From Devosia sp. FKR38 (GTDB taxonomy: Bacteria > Pseudomonadota > Alphaproteobacteria > Rhizobiales > Devosiaceae), in the NCBI RefSeq assembly GCF_005222805.1, contig NZ_STGC01000002.1:323836-387835 (forward strand): a stretch of DNA of 64,000 bases, read 5' to 3'. Below, piece by piece: positions 29,161 through 37,950 of this stretch. Under the pieces are notes generated by a model. That model did no database searches. It was not told the DNA's origin and worked only from the letters and a program-made list of their open reading frames with translations. The position numbers were made by a program, and so were the translations under genes. Positions within the stretch are counted from its first letter, which is position 1. Each line of letters begins with the position of its first letter.

Positions 29161-29173
29161 TGAAATCGTTTCA
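29161..29173. promoter_or_regulatory. second operator-like palindrome
   Basis: TGAAA-TCG-TTTCA, a symmetric element of the type many LacI/GalR regulators recognise, located between the two TGCA-CG-TGCA sites. Confidence 0.35.
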
Positions 29174-29192
29174 GATATTCCAGGGTGGCGTC

Positions 29193-29204
29193 TGCATCGT
29201 TGCA
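29193..29204. promoter_or_regulatory. LacI-type operator (proximal to lacI)
   Basis: TGCATCGTTGCA, one base different from the perfect copy at 29075-29086, 60 bp before the LacI gene. The pair suggests autoregulation and possible looping. Confidence 0.5.
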
Positions 29205-29264
29205 TATTTTAGCATATTTGGTTTCTGCTCACGGCGGTGTAAAACCGAGGGAAGGAAGGGTCCC

Positions 29265-30302
29265 ATGGCGATCAGAACGACAGAGAATGGCAGCGGGCGC
29301 GCTGGCGGTGGCGGACGGGTCACCTTGCGCACCATTGCGCAGATGACCGGGCTGAGCCTATCGACGGTTTCGCTGTCGCTGCGCGGGGGCACCACGCTCA
29401 AGCAGGAGACACGCGACAAGGTCGCCGAGGCCGCCAAAGCGCTGGGCTATGTGCCCGATCGCGCCGGCGTACGCCTGCGCACCGGCAAGACCAATGTGAT
29501 CGCCCTGGTGCTTGACGGCGCCGAAGATTCGATCGATTTCGCGCGGCAAATGATCCAGGGCATCGGGCATGCCATCAAGGGCACGCGCTATCATCTGACG
29601 GTGATCCCCGAGTTCGAGCGCAATATCAGCCCGGACACCGTGCGCTATGTGCTGGACAACCGCACCGCCGACGGGGTCATCATCACCCATACCGCGCCGC
29701 GTGACCGGCGCGTGCAGATGATGATCGATGCCGACTTTCCCTTTGTCAGCCACGGGCGAACGGAGTTCTTCACCCCGCACCCGTTCCACGATTTCCACTC
29801 GGAAGTGTTCGCCTCCACAGCGGTTGAGCGCCTGGCCAGCAAGGGCTGCAAGCGGGCGATGCTGGTGGTGGGCGACGACACCACCACCAACCACCACAAT
29901 ATCGTAACGGCCTTTCACCGCGCCACCGCCCGCACCGGGCTCGAGCCGCGCATCATGACCGGCATGCAATATCTGCCGCCCACCGAGATGCGCCGCATGG
30001 CCATGGAACTGGCCAGCGAGCCTGACCGGCCGGACGGCATTATCTGCGACAGCGAAATGCGCACCATTGCCCTGACCGGCGGCCTAATGGAGGGCGGCCT
30101 GCGCATGGGACAGGATGTGCATCTGATCTACAAACAGACCTCGGGTATCTTGCCCACACTGTTCCCAGCGGTCGACAGCATCCGCGAGGACGTGTTCGCG
30201 GCGGGCGTGGAACTGACCAATCTCCTGCTGCGCCGCATCGAGGGCGCGGAGCCCGAAACCCTCCAAACCCTGGCCGAACCGCAGCCGCAGTGGCGCAACT
30301 GA
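29265..30302 (+). CDS. LacI family regulator of the mannoside operon
   Basis: 345-residue repressor with an N-terminal helix-turn-helix (LRTIAQMTGLSLSTVSLSLR) and a sugar-sensing core. It shares long stretches with the regulator at 17241 (both continue RAGVRLRTGKTNVIAL-like). ATG 29265 follows GGAAGGAAGGG. Divergent orientation from the transporter and the paired palindromes between them indicate it controls that operon. Confidence 0.87.
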   Translation: MAIRTTENGSGRAGGGGRVTLRTIAQMTGLSLSTVSLSLRGGTTLKQETRDKVAEAAKALGYVPDRAGVRLRTGKTNVIALVLDGAEDSIDFARQMIQGIGHAIKGTRYHLTVIPEFERNISPDTVRYVLDNRTADGVIITHTAPRDRRVQMMIDADFPFVSHGRTEFFTPHPFHDFHSEVFASTAVERLASKGCKRAMLVVGDDTTTNHHNIVTAFHRATARTGLEPRIMTGMQYLPPTEMRRMAMELASEPDRPDGIICDSEMRTIALTGGLMEGGLRMGQDVHLIYKQTSGILPTLFPAVDSIREDVFAAGVELTNLLLRRIEGAEPETLQTLAEPQPQWRN

Positions 30303-30330
30303 AGCCAGGGCAGGCCGCCGCGAGGACGCC

Positions 30331-31002
30331 TCACGCGTCGATACTGGCCGCCAGGGTCTGGCTAATCGCGGTGAAGCTGCGACCTGACTGCGCTGCCCAT
30401 TCCGTAAAGGCCGCTTGAACTGCCGCCATGTCGGCGCGCGAACTGGGTGGCTTGTTCACGACACCCTCGGCGATCAAACGGGCAACAACGTCTGGCGAGA
30501 GCACGAAACTGTCCACGCCCATGCGTCGCAGCACACGCTGACCGGTCAGTCCACCCAGACGCGCGCCGCGCCGGTCGAGCACATCGAGCAGGCCCACAAG
30601 ATCGGCACGGGGCCAGGCCGCAATGAAGGCGCCAAAGCTGCCATGGCTGGCAGCGATCTCGGCCAGGAAATGCGCATTGGCGATCACCGCTGCCAGCTTG
30701 GCGCGGTTGCGCACGATGCCTGAATTTGCCAACAGGCGGTCAAGGTCGCCATCATGGTAGAGATTGACCCGTTCGACCGCAAAGCCGTCAAAAGCAGCTT
30801 CAAAGCCGGACCATTTCACGTCGATGACGGACCAGTTGAAACCGGCTTCAAACAGGCCGCGTGCCATGGCCGATAGCCAGCGATCATCGGAAGTGGCGCG
30901 CAGGGCCGTAATGGGCGCCGGCACCGTCAGCCGCGCCTCGAGCGCATCGGCGCCACCCTGTCGCGCTGCGGCGATGGCAAAGATATCCTCGAACGGGCGC
31001 AT
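30331..31002 (-). CDS. DNA-3-methyladenine glycosylase I-like protein lacking the zinc site
   Basis: 223-residue member of the Tag superfamily: the core FEAGFNWSVIDVKWSGF, then LANSGIVRNRAKLAAVIANA, matches the Tag region LSWITVLKKR...GIIRHRGKIQAIIGNA. The Cys and His zinc ligands at both ends of classical Tag are absent; the protein has no cysteine at all. It probably removes alkylated bases, but activity is uncertain. ATG 31002 follows GAGAGGAAGAG. Confidence 0.7.
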   Translation of the reverse strand: MRPFEDIFAIAAARQGGADALEARLTVPAPITALRATSDDRWLSAMARGLFEAGFNWSVIDVKWSGFEAAFDGFAVERVNLYHDGDLDRLLANSGIVRNRAKLAAVIANAHFLAEIAASHGSFGAFIAAWPRADLVGLLDVLDRRGARLGGLTGQRVLRRMGVDSFVLSPDVVARLIAEGVVNKPPSSRADMAAVQAAFTEWAAQSGRSFTAISQTLAASIDA

Positions 31003-31308
31003 GGCTCTTCCTCTCCAAATACCCAGCGCCATATGTGCACGAGGTCAGCGCATGGCAGCGGATGTCCGCAGTAGTCCTGACGGCGATTGAATAGGGGGGC
31101 TGCGGGTTGTCAAGCACAGCCAGGACGTGGCCCCTATCGATCACCACGCCCCTTGCCCTGGTGATGGCCGGGTCGGAAATGTCGTAGGCCGTGGGGAGAT
31201 GGTGGGCGACGCGGGTTGCCCATGCATACCGCTCTGTTTGCAGGTGAGGGGCTGCAAGGCCCCAGACGACAGCTATCCGATGGAGACTATAGCTCTTCTG
31301 GAAATAAA
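31003..31308. other. non-coding gap
   Basis: About 300 bases between the Tag-like gene start and the tRNA 3' end. I see no supported gene, hairpin or repeat in it; it should contain the promoter of the Tag-like gene. Confidence 0.4.
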
Positions 31309-31398
31309 TGGCGGAGAGAAAGGGATTCGAACCCTTGAGACGGTTCCCCGCCTACACACTTTCCAGGCGTGCGCCTTCGACCACTCGGCCATCTCTCC
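31309..31398 (-). tRNA. tRNA-Ser (GGA)
   Basis: 90-nt class II tRNA on the minus strand. Acceptor stem GGAGAGA/TCTCTCC, D-arm GGCCGAGTGGTCGAAGGC, anticodon loop CTGGAAA with anticodon GGA, a long variable arm, T-arm with GGTTCGAATCC, discriminator G and an encoded CCA at 31311-31309. Reads UCC and UCU codons. Confidence 0.97.
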
Positions 31399-31635
31399 GC
31401 ATCGCCTAATCTCCGGGCTGGAATCGCCGGAGGGGCCGGCTGGTTGGCCGGCGCGAGCGAGGCGCAATATACTTATCATGGGCTTGGGCGCAAGGGATCA
31501 CGACACCGAGATGACGATTGTTTTTGCCGGGGCGGCATCCCAGCTTGTGAGAGGGGGCGCGGGCATGGCACAAAGGCCCTGCGCGGCGACCATCCAGCCA
31601 GGCCAGACGGGGTCGGATCGCTGCCAGTACCGGGA

Positions 31636-31965
31636 ATGCGCATGCGGCTGATCTTGAGAATTCTGGGCACCTGGCTGATCGGCCTGGCGCTGGTGTTATT
31701 GGTCATCGACGGCACAAAGTCGCTGGGCGCCAATGCGCTGCTGCTGACCAGCCTGAGCCAGATGTGGCTGCAGCTGCATCCGCAAAGCCTTGAAGGCCTG
31801 CATGAATTTCTCGGCAGCCGGATGTTTGCCGATCTGCTGGAGGCGGGGCTGGTGCAGGTGCTGGCGCTGCCGGCGTTTGCAGTGTTCGGCGTGCCGGGCA
31901 TCGTGCTGACTGTGCTGGGCCGCAAGCCGCGGCGCGCGCTGTTCCTGCGCGAAGACCAGATCTGA
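31636..31965 (+). CDS. small conserved-looking membrane protein
   Basis: 109 residues with a first hydrophobic helix (about 4-25, LILRILGTWLIGLALVLLVI) and a second near the C-terminus (about 72-94). Proteins of this pattern are common in Hyphomicrobiales as uncharacterised inner-membrane proteins. The ATG at 31642 is an equally possible start. Function unknown. Confidence 0.6.
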   Translation: MRMRLILRILGTWLIGLALVLLVIDGTKSLGANALLLTSLSQMWLQLHPQSLEGLHEFLGSRMFADLLEAGLVQVLALPAFAVFGVPGIVLTVLGRKPRRALFLREDQI

Positions 31966-32021
31966 AGGTGATGTAACCCTTTGCGGCCATTGGCCGTATA
32001 GAGGCATGAAAGGAAGTTCAC

Positions 32022-32678
32022 ATGTTCTTCAAAACCAAGCCTTCCACCCTTCCCTCGGCAGCTGAGGCGCTGCCTGGCCGTGCTGTCGAGATGCCGGTTG
32101 CTGCCAACCACTTCGTCAATGGCCAGCCGCTCAAGGGGCCCTATCCCCTTGATTCGGAAACGATTTATCTGGGCCTGGGCTGTTTCTGGGGTGCCGAACG
32201 CCTGTTCTGGCAGCTGCCGGGGGTGATCGTCACCGCCGTGGGCTATCAGGGCGGCAGCACGCCCAACCCCAGCTATGAGGAAGTCTGCTCGGGCCGCACG
32301 GGCCATACCGAGGCGGTCAAGGTGGTGTTCGACCCCAAGGTGACCAGCCTGGAGACCGTGCTTAAGTGCTTCTGGGAAGAGCATAATCCGACCCAGGGCA
32401 TGCGCCAGGGCAATGACGTGGGCACGCAGTATCGCAGCGCGATCTATACGACCTCGTCGGAGCAGGCGGCGGCCGTGGCCGCGAGCCGGGACGCCTATCA
32501 AAAGGCCTTGAATGCCAAAGGCTTGGGACGGATCACTACCGAGATCGCGCCGGCTGGCCCGTTCTTTTATGCCGAGACCTATCACCAGCAGTATCTGGCC
32601 AAGAACCCGGCCGGCTATTGCGGGCTGCAGGGCACGGGCGTCAGCTGCCCGATCGGGCTGGGCGTCACAGCGGCCTGA
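32022..32678 (+). CDS. msrA: peptide-methionine (S)-S-oxide reductase
   Basis: Repairs methionine-S-sulfoxide in proteins. The 218-residue protein has the catalytic GCFWG motif with Cys54, the [15 protein letters not shown] stretch and resolving cysteines near the C-terminus ([12 protein letters not shown]). About 45 residues precede the catalytic domain, as in the longer MsrA subclass; no clear signal peptide is seen, so it is probably cytoplasmic. Confidence 0.93.
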   Translation: MFFKTKPSTLPSAAEALPGRAVEMPVAANHFVNGQPLKGPYPLDSETIYLGLGCFWGAERLFWQLPGVIVTAVGYQGGSTPNPSYEEVCSGRTGHTEAVKVVFDPKVTSLETVLKCFWEEHNPTQGMRQGNDVGTQYRSAIYTTSSEQAAAVAASRDAYQKALNAKGLGRITTEIAPAGPFFYAETYHQQYLAKNPAGYCGLQGTGVSCPIGLGVTAA

Positions 32679-32746
32679 AATCGGCGTAGCATGCTGCTGA
32701 ATTGGCAGGCACCGATTGTCCCAAATGGCTCGCATGGGGTGAACCT

Positions 32747-33154
32747 GTGACACAGCAGATCGGTAGCATGCTGACGCGGGCAGGCTTTGAGCGCTTTGTA
32801 TCAAGCCTGCCTGCGGTGGAGATTGTGCATCAATGGGGCGACGCCAGTGTCGCCAAGGTGGGCGGCAAGATCTTTGCCCTGCTCTCGGGCTGGAGCACCG
32901 GCGGCGACGTCGGGCTGAGCTTTAAGTGCTCGGACATGAGCTTTGATCTGCTGCCTGACCTCGACGGTGTGCGCCCGGCGCCCTATCTGGCGCGCGCCAA
33001 ATGGGTGCAGATCATAGCTGGCTCGGCCCTGGGGGAGGATGAGCTGCGCAATTATGTGCGCGAGGCGCACCGCCTGGTGGCCAGCAAGCTGCCCAAGCGG
33101 CAACGCGAAGCGTTGGGCCTAGGCCCTATTGCGGCAGCACCGCAAACACCCTGA
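32747..33154 (+). CDS. MmcQ/YjbR family protein
   Basis: 135-residue protein of the YjbR double-wing family (DUF419), which may bind DNA but is uncharacterised. Features include FVSSLPAVE near the start and WVQI near the middle. GTG 32747 has GGGGTG upstream; ATG 32768 is also plausible and matches the usual family start. Its 3' end overlaps the convergent membrane-protein gene by 29 nt. Confidence 0.65.
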   Translation: MTQQIGSMLTRAGFERFVSSLPAVEIVHQWGDASVAKVGGKIFALLSGWSTGGDVGLSFKCSDMSFDLLPDLDGVRPAPYLARAKWVQIIAGSALGEDELRNYVREAHRLVASKLPKRQREALGLGPIAAAPQTP

Positions 33155-34919
33155 GCGGACTATCGGGCAGGCTGACATCGGCCAGCCAGGCCGGCAGGCG
33201 GCCCTGCTCATAGAGCGCGGCAAAGCTGTCGGGCGCACGGTCGGACAGACCAGACACTTCCGGCATGGCCGGGCAGATGACGACCAGGCCAATGCCGCGT
33301 GCCGTCAGGATAGCGCGGGCCTCGTCGATGGGATCGTTGAAAAAGCGGAAGGCGTCGCGCACACCGCGTTCATTGCGATGATAGGGCGCGGCCACCACCG
33401 CATGGGGCGTATAGAGCAGCAGGTGTGAGCCCAGATCGATGGGCGACATGATGCGCTCGGGCGGCAGGGCAGCCAGATCGGCGAAGGCCGCCGGGGCGAG
33501 ACAGGCTTCCCGGCTCTGGCGGGCGGCGGCATCGGCTGCCGCAGCGACGCCACTGGGCGCCAGATTGACGCCAACCGTTACCAGCACGGCGATCAGCACG
33601 CCGGCAAAGCCGAGCCAGCTGCCGACCAGACCGGCCACCGAGCCGATGCTGGCACGGCGGAGATAGTGATGGCGCGCAGAGACGATCAGCCAGGCGGCAG
33701 CCGGCATGGCCGGCATGATGGCGAGGCGCGCACCGCGCACCTGGGCCAGCATGACCAGGGCGGTGGCCAGCATGAACAGCAGCAGTGCCGCCCATTCGGG
33801 GCGATCCTGCGGCTGGCGCCAGAGGCGCCAGGCCACCACACCAAGCGCGAGCAAGACCGGCAGCCCGACCGCGGCAACATAGCCGGGCAATTCGAACAGG
33901 CTCAGCACCCAGGGCTTGGCCTCGGTGATGCCGGCCAGCCAATGGAGCTGCAGCCAGGGATCGAGCGCGCCATAGGGGCCCTTGAGGCATTGCGGATAGA
34001 GCGCGACCACTGCGGCACTGCCCAGGCCACCCAGCAGGGCGAGCAGCAGGAGGCGCTGCCAGGGCGCCGAGAGGCGCAGCAGGCTGGCCAGAGTGAAGGC
34101 AACAGCCACGACGGCGGCAAAGGCCAGATAGACTGGCGAGAGCACATCGCAGGCGGCCTCGAGCCAGCGCGCGGGCGGCCGATAGATGGCCAGATGGATC
34201 GCCATGCCGGCGAGGAAGGCGAGGCCGAAGCCACGCATGGTGCCGGCCTTATGGGGATCGGCGACCCAGAGCAGGCCCGAGACGACGACGGCTGCGACAA
34301 TGACGGGCAGCGATTCGGTGGCGATGGCCAGCGCGGTCGCGGCCAATAGCCCGCCCAGAATGGCAAAGCGCGGCCGGCGCACGGCCTCAACCCCAGCCCA
34401 GATGGTGGCCAGGGTGAGCAGGATAACGACATTGTGGTGGTCGACGCGGCCAGGGACGAACTCGGCGGTGACGGCGGGGCTGAGCACCGGCAGGATCAGC
34501 GCGGGCAACACGCCCTCGGGTCCGACGAGGCGCTGGGTCAGCCCGGCGCTGAGCCAGAGCAGCACGGCCAGCAAGAGCAGCGGCCAGACATAGCCAATGG
34601 CGACCAGCGCGGCATCGGGGCCGAGCCATGGCGTGAACAGCGCCAGGAGCCCGGCCAGCGGCAGATCGACCAGGCGCGACCAGTGGATCTCTGCACCCCA
34701 GGGGGTATTGAGCCGATGCTGGATCGGATCGTACCAGGCCTGACCGCCGAGAAAATCGCGCACCACCACCATGCGCATGGCGTCATCGGTATCGCTGAAG
34801 AAGGGCGTGGCCTCGCCGCCCGACAGGCTCCGCCAAACCAGCATGGCTGAAGCCAGCGCGAACACCGCCAGCACGAGACGCAGGTCGACACCGCTTCGGA
34901 CGGGGGATGGTTGGCGCAC
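33126..34919 (-). CDS. polytopic membrane protein, GT-C glycosyltransferase-like
   Basis: 597 residues with about ten or more hydrophobic helices. After the first helix comes DTDDAMRMVVVRDF, an acidic first loop like that of GT-C lipid-linked sugar transferases (PMT/STT3 type), and a later GRVDHHN motif. It likely transfers a sugar from a lipid carrier on the periplasmic side, but donor and acceptor are unknown. Starts with GTG at 34919. No glycan-synthesis genes are adjacent. Confidence 0.6.
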   Translation of the reverse strand: MRQPSPVRSGVDLRLVLAVFALASAMLVWRSLSGGEATPFFSDTDDAMRMVVVRDFLGGQAWYDPIQHRLNTPWGAEIHWSRLVDLPLAGLLALFTPWLGPDAALVAIGYVWPLLLLAVLLWLSAGLTQRLVGPEGVLPALILPVLSPAVTAEFVPGRVDHHNVVILLTLATIWAGVEAVRRPRFAILGGLLAATALAIATESLPVIVAAVVVSGLLWVADPHKAGTMRGFGLAFLAGMAIHLAIYRPPARWLEAACDVLSPVYLAFAAVVAVAFTLASLLRLSAPWQRLLLLALLGGLGSAAVVALYPQCLKGPYGALDPWLQLHWLAGITEAKPWVLSLFELPGYVAAVGLPVLLALGVVAWRLWRQPQDRPEWAALLLFMLATALVMLAQVRGARLAIMPAMPAAAWLIVSARHHYLRRASIGSVAGLVGSWLGFAGVLIAVLVTVGVNLAPSGVAAAADAAARQSREACLAPAAFADLAALPPERIMSPIDLGSHLLLYTPHAVVAAPYHRNERGVRDAFRFFNDPIDEARAILTARGIGLVVICPAMPEVSGLSDRAPDSFAALYEQGRLPAWLADVSLPDSPLRVFAVLPQ

Positions 34920-35015
34920 GTTGGATACCCTGGAGATTGCGGGTCGACCATGCGCCGGGCGGCGTTAAGATGGGGTTGGCACAGCCAGAGCTTTTGCATG
35001 GCCAGGACCCGACTA

Positions 35016-35072
35016 TTAAACAAGCATTTGCTTTTTTAATTAGCCCAATATATCAAGCAAAGACTTGTTTAA
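35016..35072. promoter_or_regulatory. inverted pair of operator-like sites before the MFS gene
   Basis: TTAAACAAG (35016-35024) and CTTGTTTAA (35064-35072) are perfect arms; inside them TTTGCTT (35027-35033) and AAGCAAA (35055-35061) pair again. Each half reads AAACAAG-2 nt-TTTGCTT, so two copies of one site face each other over a likely promoter (TTGCTT, 15 nt, TATATC). This fits a TetR-type repressor controlling an exporter. Confidence 0.5.
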
Positions 35073-35088
35073 TTACGGAGTGTGCCCC

Positions 35089-36513
35089 ATGGCCACGAGT
35101 GAAGACGTTTCCAGCCGCTGGGGCGAAATCCTGACGCCGCATTATGCCCCTGCCACGCTGATCATCAGCCTGGGCGTGGCGCTGCTGGCACTGAACTCCT
35201 TTGTGGCCACGGTCTCGCTGCCCACCGCCGTTGAAGAGCTGGGCGGGGTGGCGCTGATCTCCTGGGCGGTGACGCTTTATCTGGTGCTGGCGATCGTGGG
35301 CGGATCGGGCGCGGCGCTGCTCAAGCAGAAGCTCGGGGCGCGTCGCGCGCTGCTGGGATCGGCGGGGCTGTTCCTGGTCGGCACGCTGGTGGTGGGCGGC
35401 GCGGGCGCCATGCCGCAGGTGCTGGTCGGCCGGGCGCTGCAAGGCCTGGGCGAAGGCATGGTGGCGGCCATCTGCTTTGCGCTGATTCCGGCGCTGTTTC
35501 CCGCCCGGCTGGTGCCCAAGGTGTTCGGGCTGCAGGCCATGATGTGGGCGATTGCCGCGTTTGGCGGGCCGGCCGTTGCGGGGCTGTTGACCGAATGGCT
35601 GTCCTGGCGCGCAGCGTTCCTGTTCAGCGTGCCGCTGGTGCTGATCTTTGGCGCCATGGTGCTGGTGGCCGTGCCGGCGCAGATCGCCGATGAGCAGGTG
35701 GTGCAGTTCCCCGGCGTGCGGCTGCTGGCGATCGGCGCCGGCATCTTGCTGGTGGCGCTGGCGGCAGTGATGCCGCCGCTGGCAGCGACCGGACTGCTGG
35801 CGCTGGCCGCTGTGGTGCTGGTGGGCGCGGTGTGGCTGGATGGGCGCAGCCGCGACCGGCTGATGCCGCCCGACGCCTTTCGCCTGAGCACTGTGGTGGG
35901 CACGGGGCTGTGGATGAGCCTGTTGATGAACATCGCCGGGGCGGGATCGGCGGTCTATCTGGTGCTGGTGGTGCAGCAGGCCTGGGCCTATGGCCCGACA
36001 TTGGCCGGCGCCGTGGCGGCCGTGCTGGCCGTGGCCTGGAGTGCATCGGCCATCGTGGTGGCCAATGTGCGCCAGCGGGCGACGCGCAAGCTGCTGATCC
36101 GCACCGGGCCGGCGATGATCGCGGGCGGGCTGCTGCTGGTGCTGGCCGGGCTCGAAATGGGCCAGGCCGGGGTGGTGTTGGCCGGGCAATTGCTGATCGG
36201 GGCCGGCTTTGGCACCTGCAATGGCTATCTGAACCTGTCGATGATGGAAGCGGCCAGCGATGCCGAGCGGGACCGCACATCGGCGCTGGTGCCCACCACG
36301 CAATCAGCTGGTGGCGCCATCGGCGCGGCGCTGGCCGGAGTGGCGGCCAATGCGGCGGGCCTGGCCACGGCGACCGCGCCCGATGCCGTGCTGGCCAGCA
36401 TGATCCCGGTCTATGGGCTGGGCGCCATCGTGGCAGTGCTGGCCCTGCTGGCGGCGTGGCGCATGGTGGGGCTGATGCAGAAGGCCGAGCGCCAGATGGC
36501 CCGCCCGGCCTAA
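35089..36513 (+). CDS. MFS multidrug exporter (DHA2-like)
   Basis: Proton-driven drug/metabolite efflux protein of 474 residues with about 14 hydrophobic helices. The first transmembrane stretch carries the acidic and Pro-containing pattern ALNSFVATVSLPTAVEEL typical of DHA2 exporters; GRALQGLGEGM is the motif C-like loop. TACGGAG precedes ATG 35089. A paired palindrome upstream suggests repressor control, but no tetR gene is adjacent. Confidence 0.82.
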   Translation: MATSEDVSSRWGEILTPHYAPATLIISLGVALLALNSFVATVSLPTAVEELGGVALISWAVTLYLVLAIVGGSGAALLKQKLGARRALLGSAGLFLVGTLVVGGAGAMPQVLVGRALQGLGEGMVAAICFALIPALFPARLVPKVFGLQAMMWAIAAFGGPAVAGLLTEWLSWRAAFLFSVPLVLIFGAMVLVAVPAQIADEQVVQFPGVRLLAIGAGILLVALAAVMPPLAATGLLALAAVVLVGAVWLDGRSRDRLMPPDAFRLSTVVGTGLWMSLLMNIAGAGSAVYLVLVVQQAWAYGPTLAGAVAAVLAVAWSASAIVVANVRQRATRKLLIRTGPAMIAGGLLLVLAGLEMGQAGVVLAGQLLIGAGFGTCNGYLNLSMMEAASDAERDRTSALVPTTQSAGGAIGAALAGVAANAAGLATATAPDAVLASMIPVYGLGAIVAVLALLAAWRMVGLMQKAERQMARPA

Positions 36514-36518
36514 GCAAA

Positions 36519-36543
36519 AAGGGCGGTGGAAACCACCGCCCTT
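36519..36543. terminator. bidirectional rho-independent terminator
   Basis: 11-bp arms AAGGGCGGTGG/CCACCGCCCTT with an AAA loop; on the minus strand it continues into TTTTTGC. It serves the peroxiredoxin gene and probably also the MFS gene. Confidence 0.85.
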
Positions 36544-36568
36544 GATCGCTGTCAGGCTGCGTCGACGC

Positions 36569-37204
36569 TTAGCCCTTGGGCTGGGGCACGATGCGCAGAT
36601 AGGGCTTGAGTTCCTTCCAGCCCTCGGGGAACTTGGCCTTGGCGGCCTCGTTGTTGACCGAAGCGGCGATGATCACGTCGTCGCCATTCTCCCAGTTCAC
36701 CGGCGTCGCCACCGAATGCTTGGCGGTGAGCTGCAGGCTATCGATGACACGCAGCACTTCATTGAAGTTGCGGCCGGTCGATGCCGGATATTCGATCTTG
36801 AGCTTGACCTTCTTGTCCGGGCCGATGACGAAGACCGAGCGGACAGTCAGCGTGTTGTCGGCATTGGGATGGATCATATCGTATTTGCGCGCGACTTCGC
36901 CGGTGGTATCGGCCAGCAGCGGGAAGTTGAGCGCAGTGCCCTGGGTTTCCTCGATGTCTCGGGCCCAGCCGGCATGATCCTCAAGCTTGTCGACCGACAG
37001 GCCCAGGACCTTGACGCCACGCTTGTCGAACTCGGGCTTGAGCTTGGCAGTGAAGCCCAGCTCGGTGGTGCAGACCGGGGTGTAATTCTTGGGGTGGCTG
37101 AACAGCACCGCCCAGGAGCCTTCGATATAGTCGTAGAAATGGATGGGGCCTTCGCTGGAGTCGGCCGTGAAATCGGGGGCGGTGTCGCCAATCAAAATAG
37201 CCAT
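36569..37204 (-). CDS. 1-Cys peroxiredoxin (Prx6 type)
   Basis: Reduces hydrogen peroxide and organic hydroperoxides. The 211-residue protein has the peroxidatic motif PVCTTE with Cys45, which is the only cysteine, and the extended C-terminal domain of the Prx6 subfamily (NFNEVLRVIDSLQL). It needs an external reductant. Followed by a clear terminator. Confidence 0.93.
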   Translation of the reverse strand: MAILIGDTAPDFTADSSEGPIHFYDYIEGSWAVLFSHPKNYTPVCTTELGFTAKLKPEFDKRGVKVLGLSVDKLEDHAGWARDIEETQGTALNFPLLADTTGEVARKYDMIHPNADNTLTVRSVFVIGPDKKVKLKIEYPASTGRNFNEVLRVIDSLQLTAKHSVATPVNWENGDDVIIAASVNNEAAKAKFPEGWKELKPYLRIVPQPKG

Positions 37205-37364
37205 TGTGCTCGTCCTCTCGGGGCCCCGGACGGACCCATGATCTGCTGCCTATGATATCGTGCGCCCGGCTGCGCAAAGAAGCGGCCGGGAGCGGAATGT
37301 TTTTATGTTGTCCGTGGTTGGAGCGCCATGGCGTTCCATGCGGCGCCTCGCCGCGAGGATGAGG

Positions 37365-37862
37365 CTAGTTGCTGGTCGGCGCCCCATTGGTCCAGATGAC
37401 CTGCTCGGTGGCCAGCGGAATGACCGACAGGCTCATCTTGCCGCTGCCCTGCTGGATCTGACGGGCATGGGCCAGATAGATCAGCGAGTTGTTGGCGGCG
37501 TCATAGATGCGGGTGACGCGCAGCGACTTCCAGATCAGCGAGCGGGCTTCCTTGAAGATTTCCTCGCCGCCGGCCCTGGTGGAAATATCGCCGATGGTGA
37601 TGGGGCCGGTAACCGAGCAGTCGAGCGCGGAATAGGAGGGATCCTCGAACCAATTGCCCTGGCTGATGCGATCGATGAAGGAGCGGTTGAAATAGGCCAG
37701 GTGGCAGACGACGCCCGAGACTTCGGGATCGGCCAGGGCATCGATGGCGATGTCATTGCCCGTCCAGTCGACCCCCACGGAGCCCACTTCGCGGCTGTCG
37801 CCGCAGGCGGCCAGGGTGACGGCAAGAGTGGCGGCGACGGCGACGGCGGCAAGGCGGTTCAT
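37365..37862 (-). CDS. creA: CreA family protein
   Basis: 165-residue exported protein of unknown biochemical role. An N-terminal signal ends in LAAC, so it may be a lipoprotein. The core resembles E. coli CreA: GSVGVDW, DPEVSGVVCHLAYF, EIFKEARSLIWKSLRV and SLIYLAHA. Two Cys in the mature part could form a disulfide. Confidence 0.8.
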   Translation of the reverse strand: MNRLAAVAVAATLAVTLAACGDSREVGSVGVDWTGNDIAIDALADPEVSGVVCHLAYFNRSFIDRISQGNWFEDPSYSALDCSVTGPITIGDISTRAGGEEIFKEARSLIWKSLRVTRIYDAANNSLIYLAHARQIQQGSGKMSLSVIPLATEQVIWTNGAPTSN

Positions 37863-37950
37863 GAGCGGCTCCCGAAGTGGTGATCAACAGATGGGCCACC
37901 ACGGGGGCCAGTGCAAGGGTTCTGCGGCGGCAGATACGCAAGCCGCCAAG

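Noticed and set aside
31309..31398. tRNA-Ser gene as an integration site for a mobile element
   Set aside because: No integrase, no duplicated tRNA 3' end and backbone composition on both sides.
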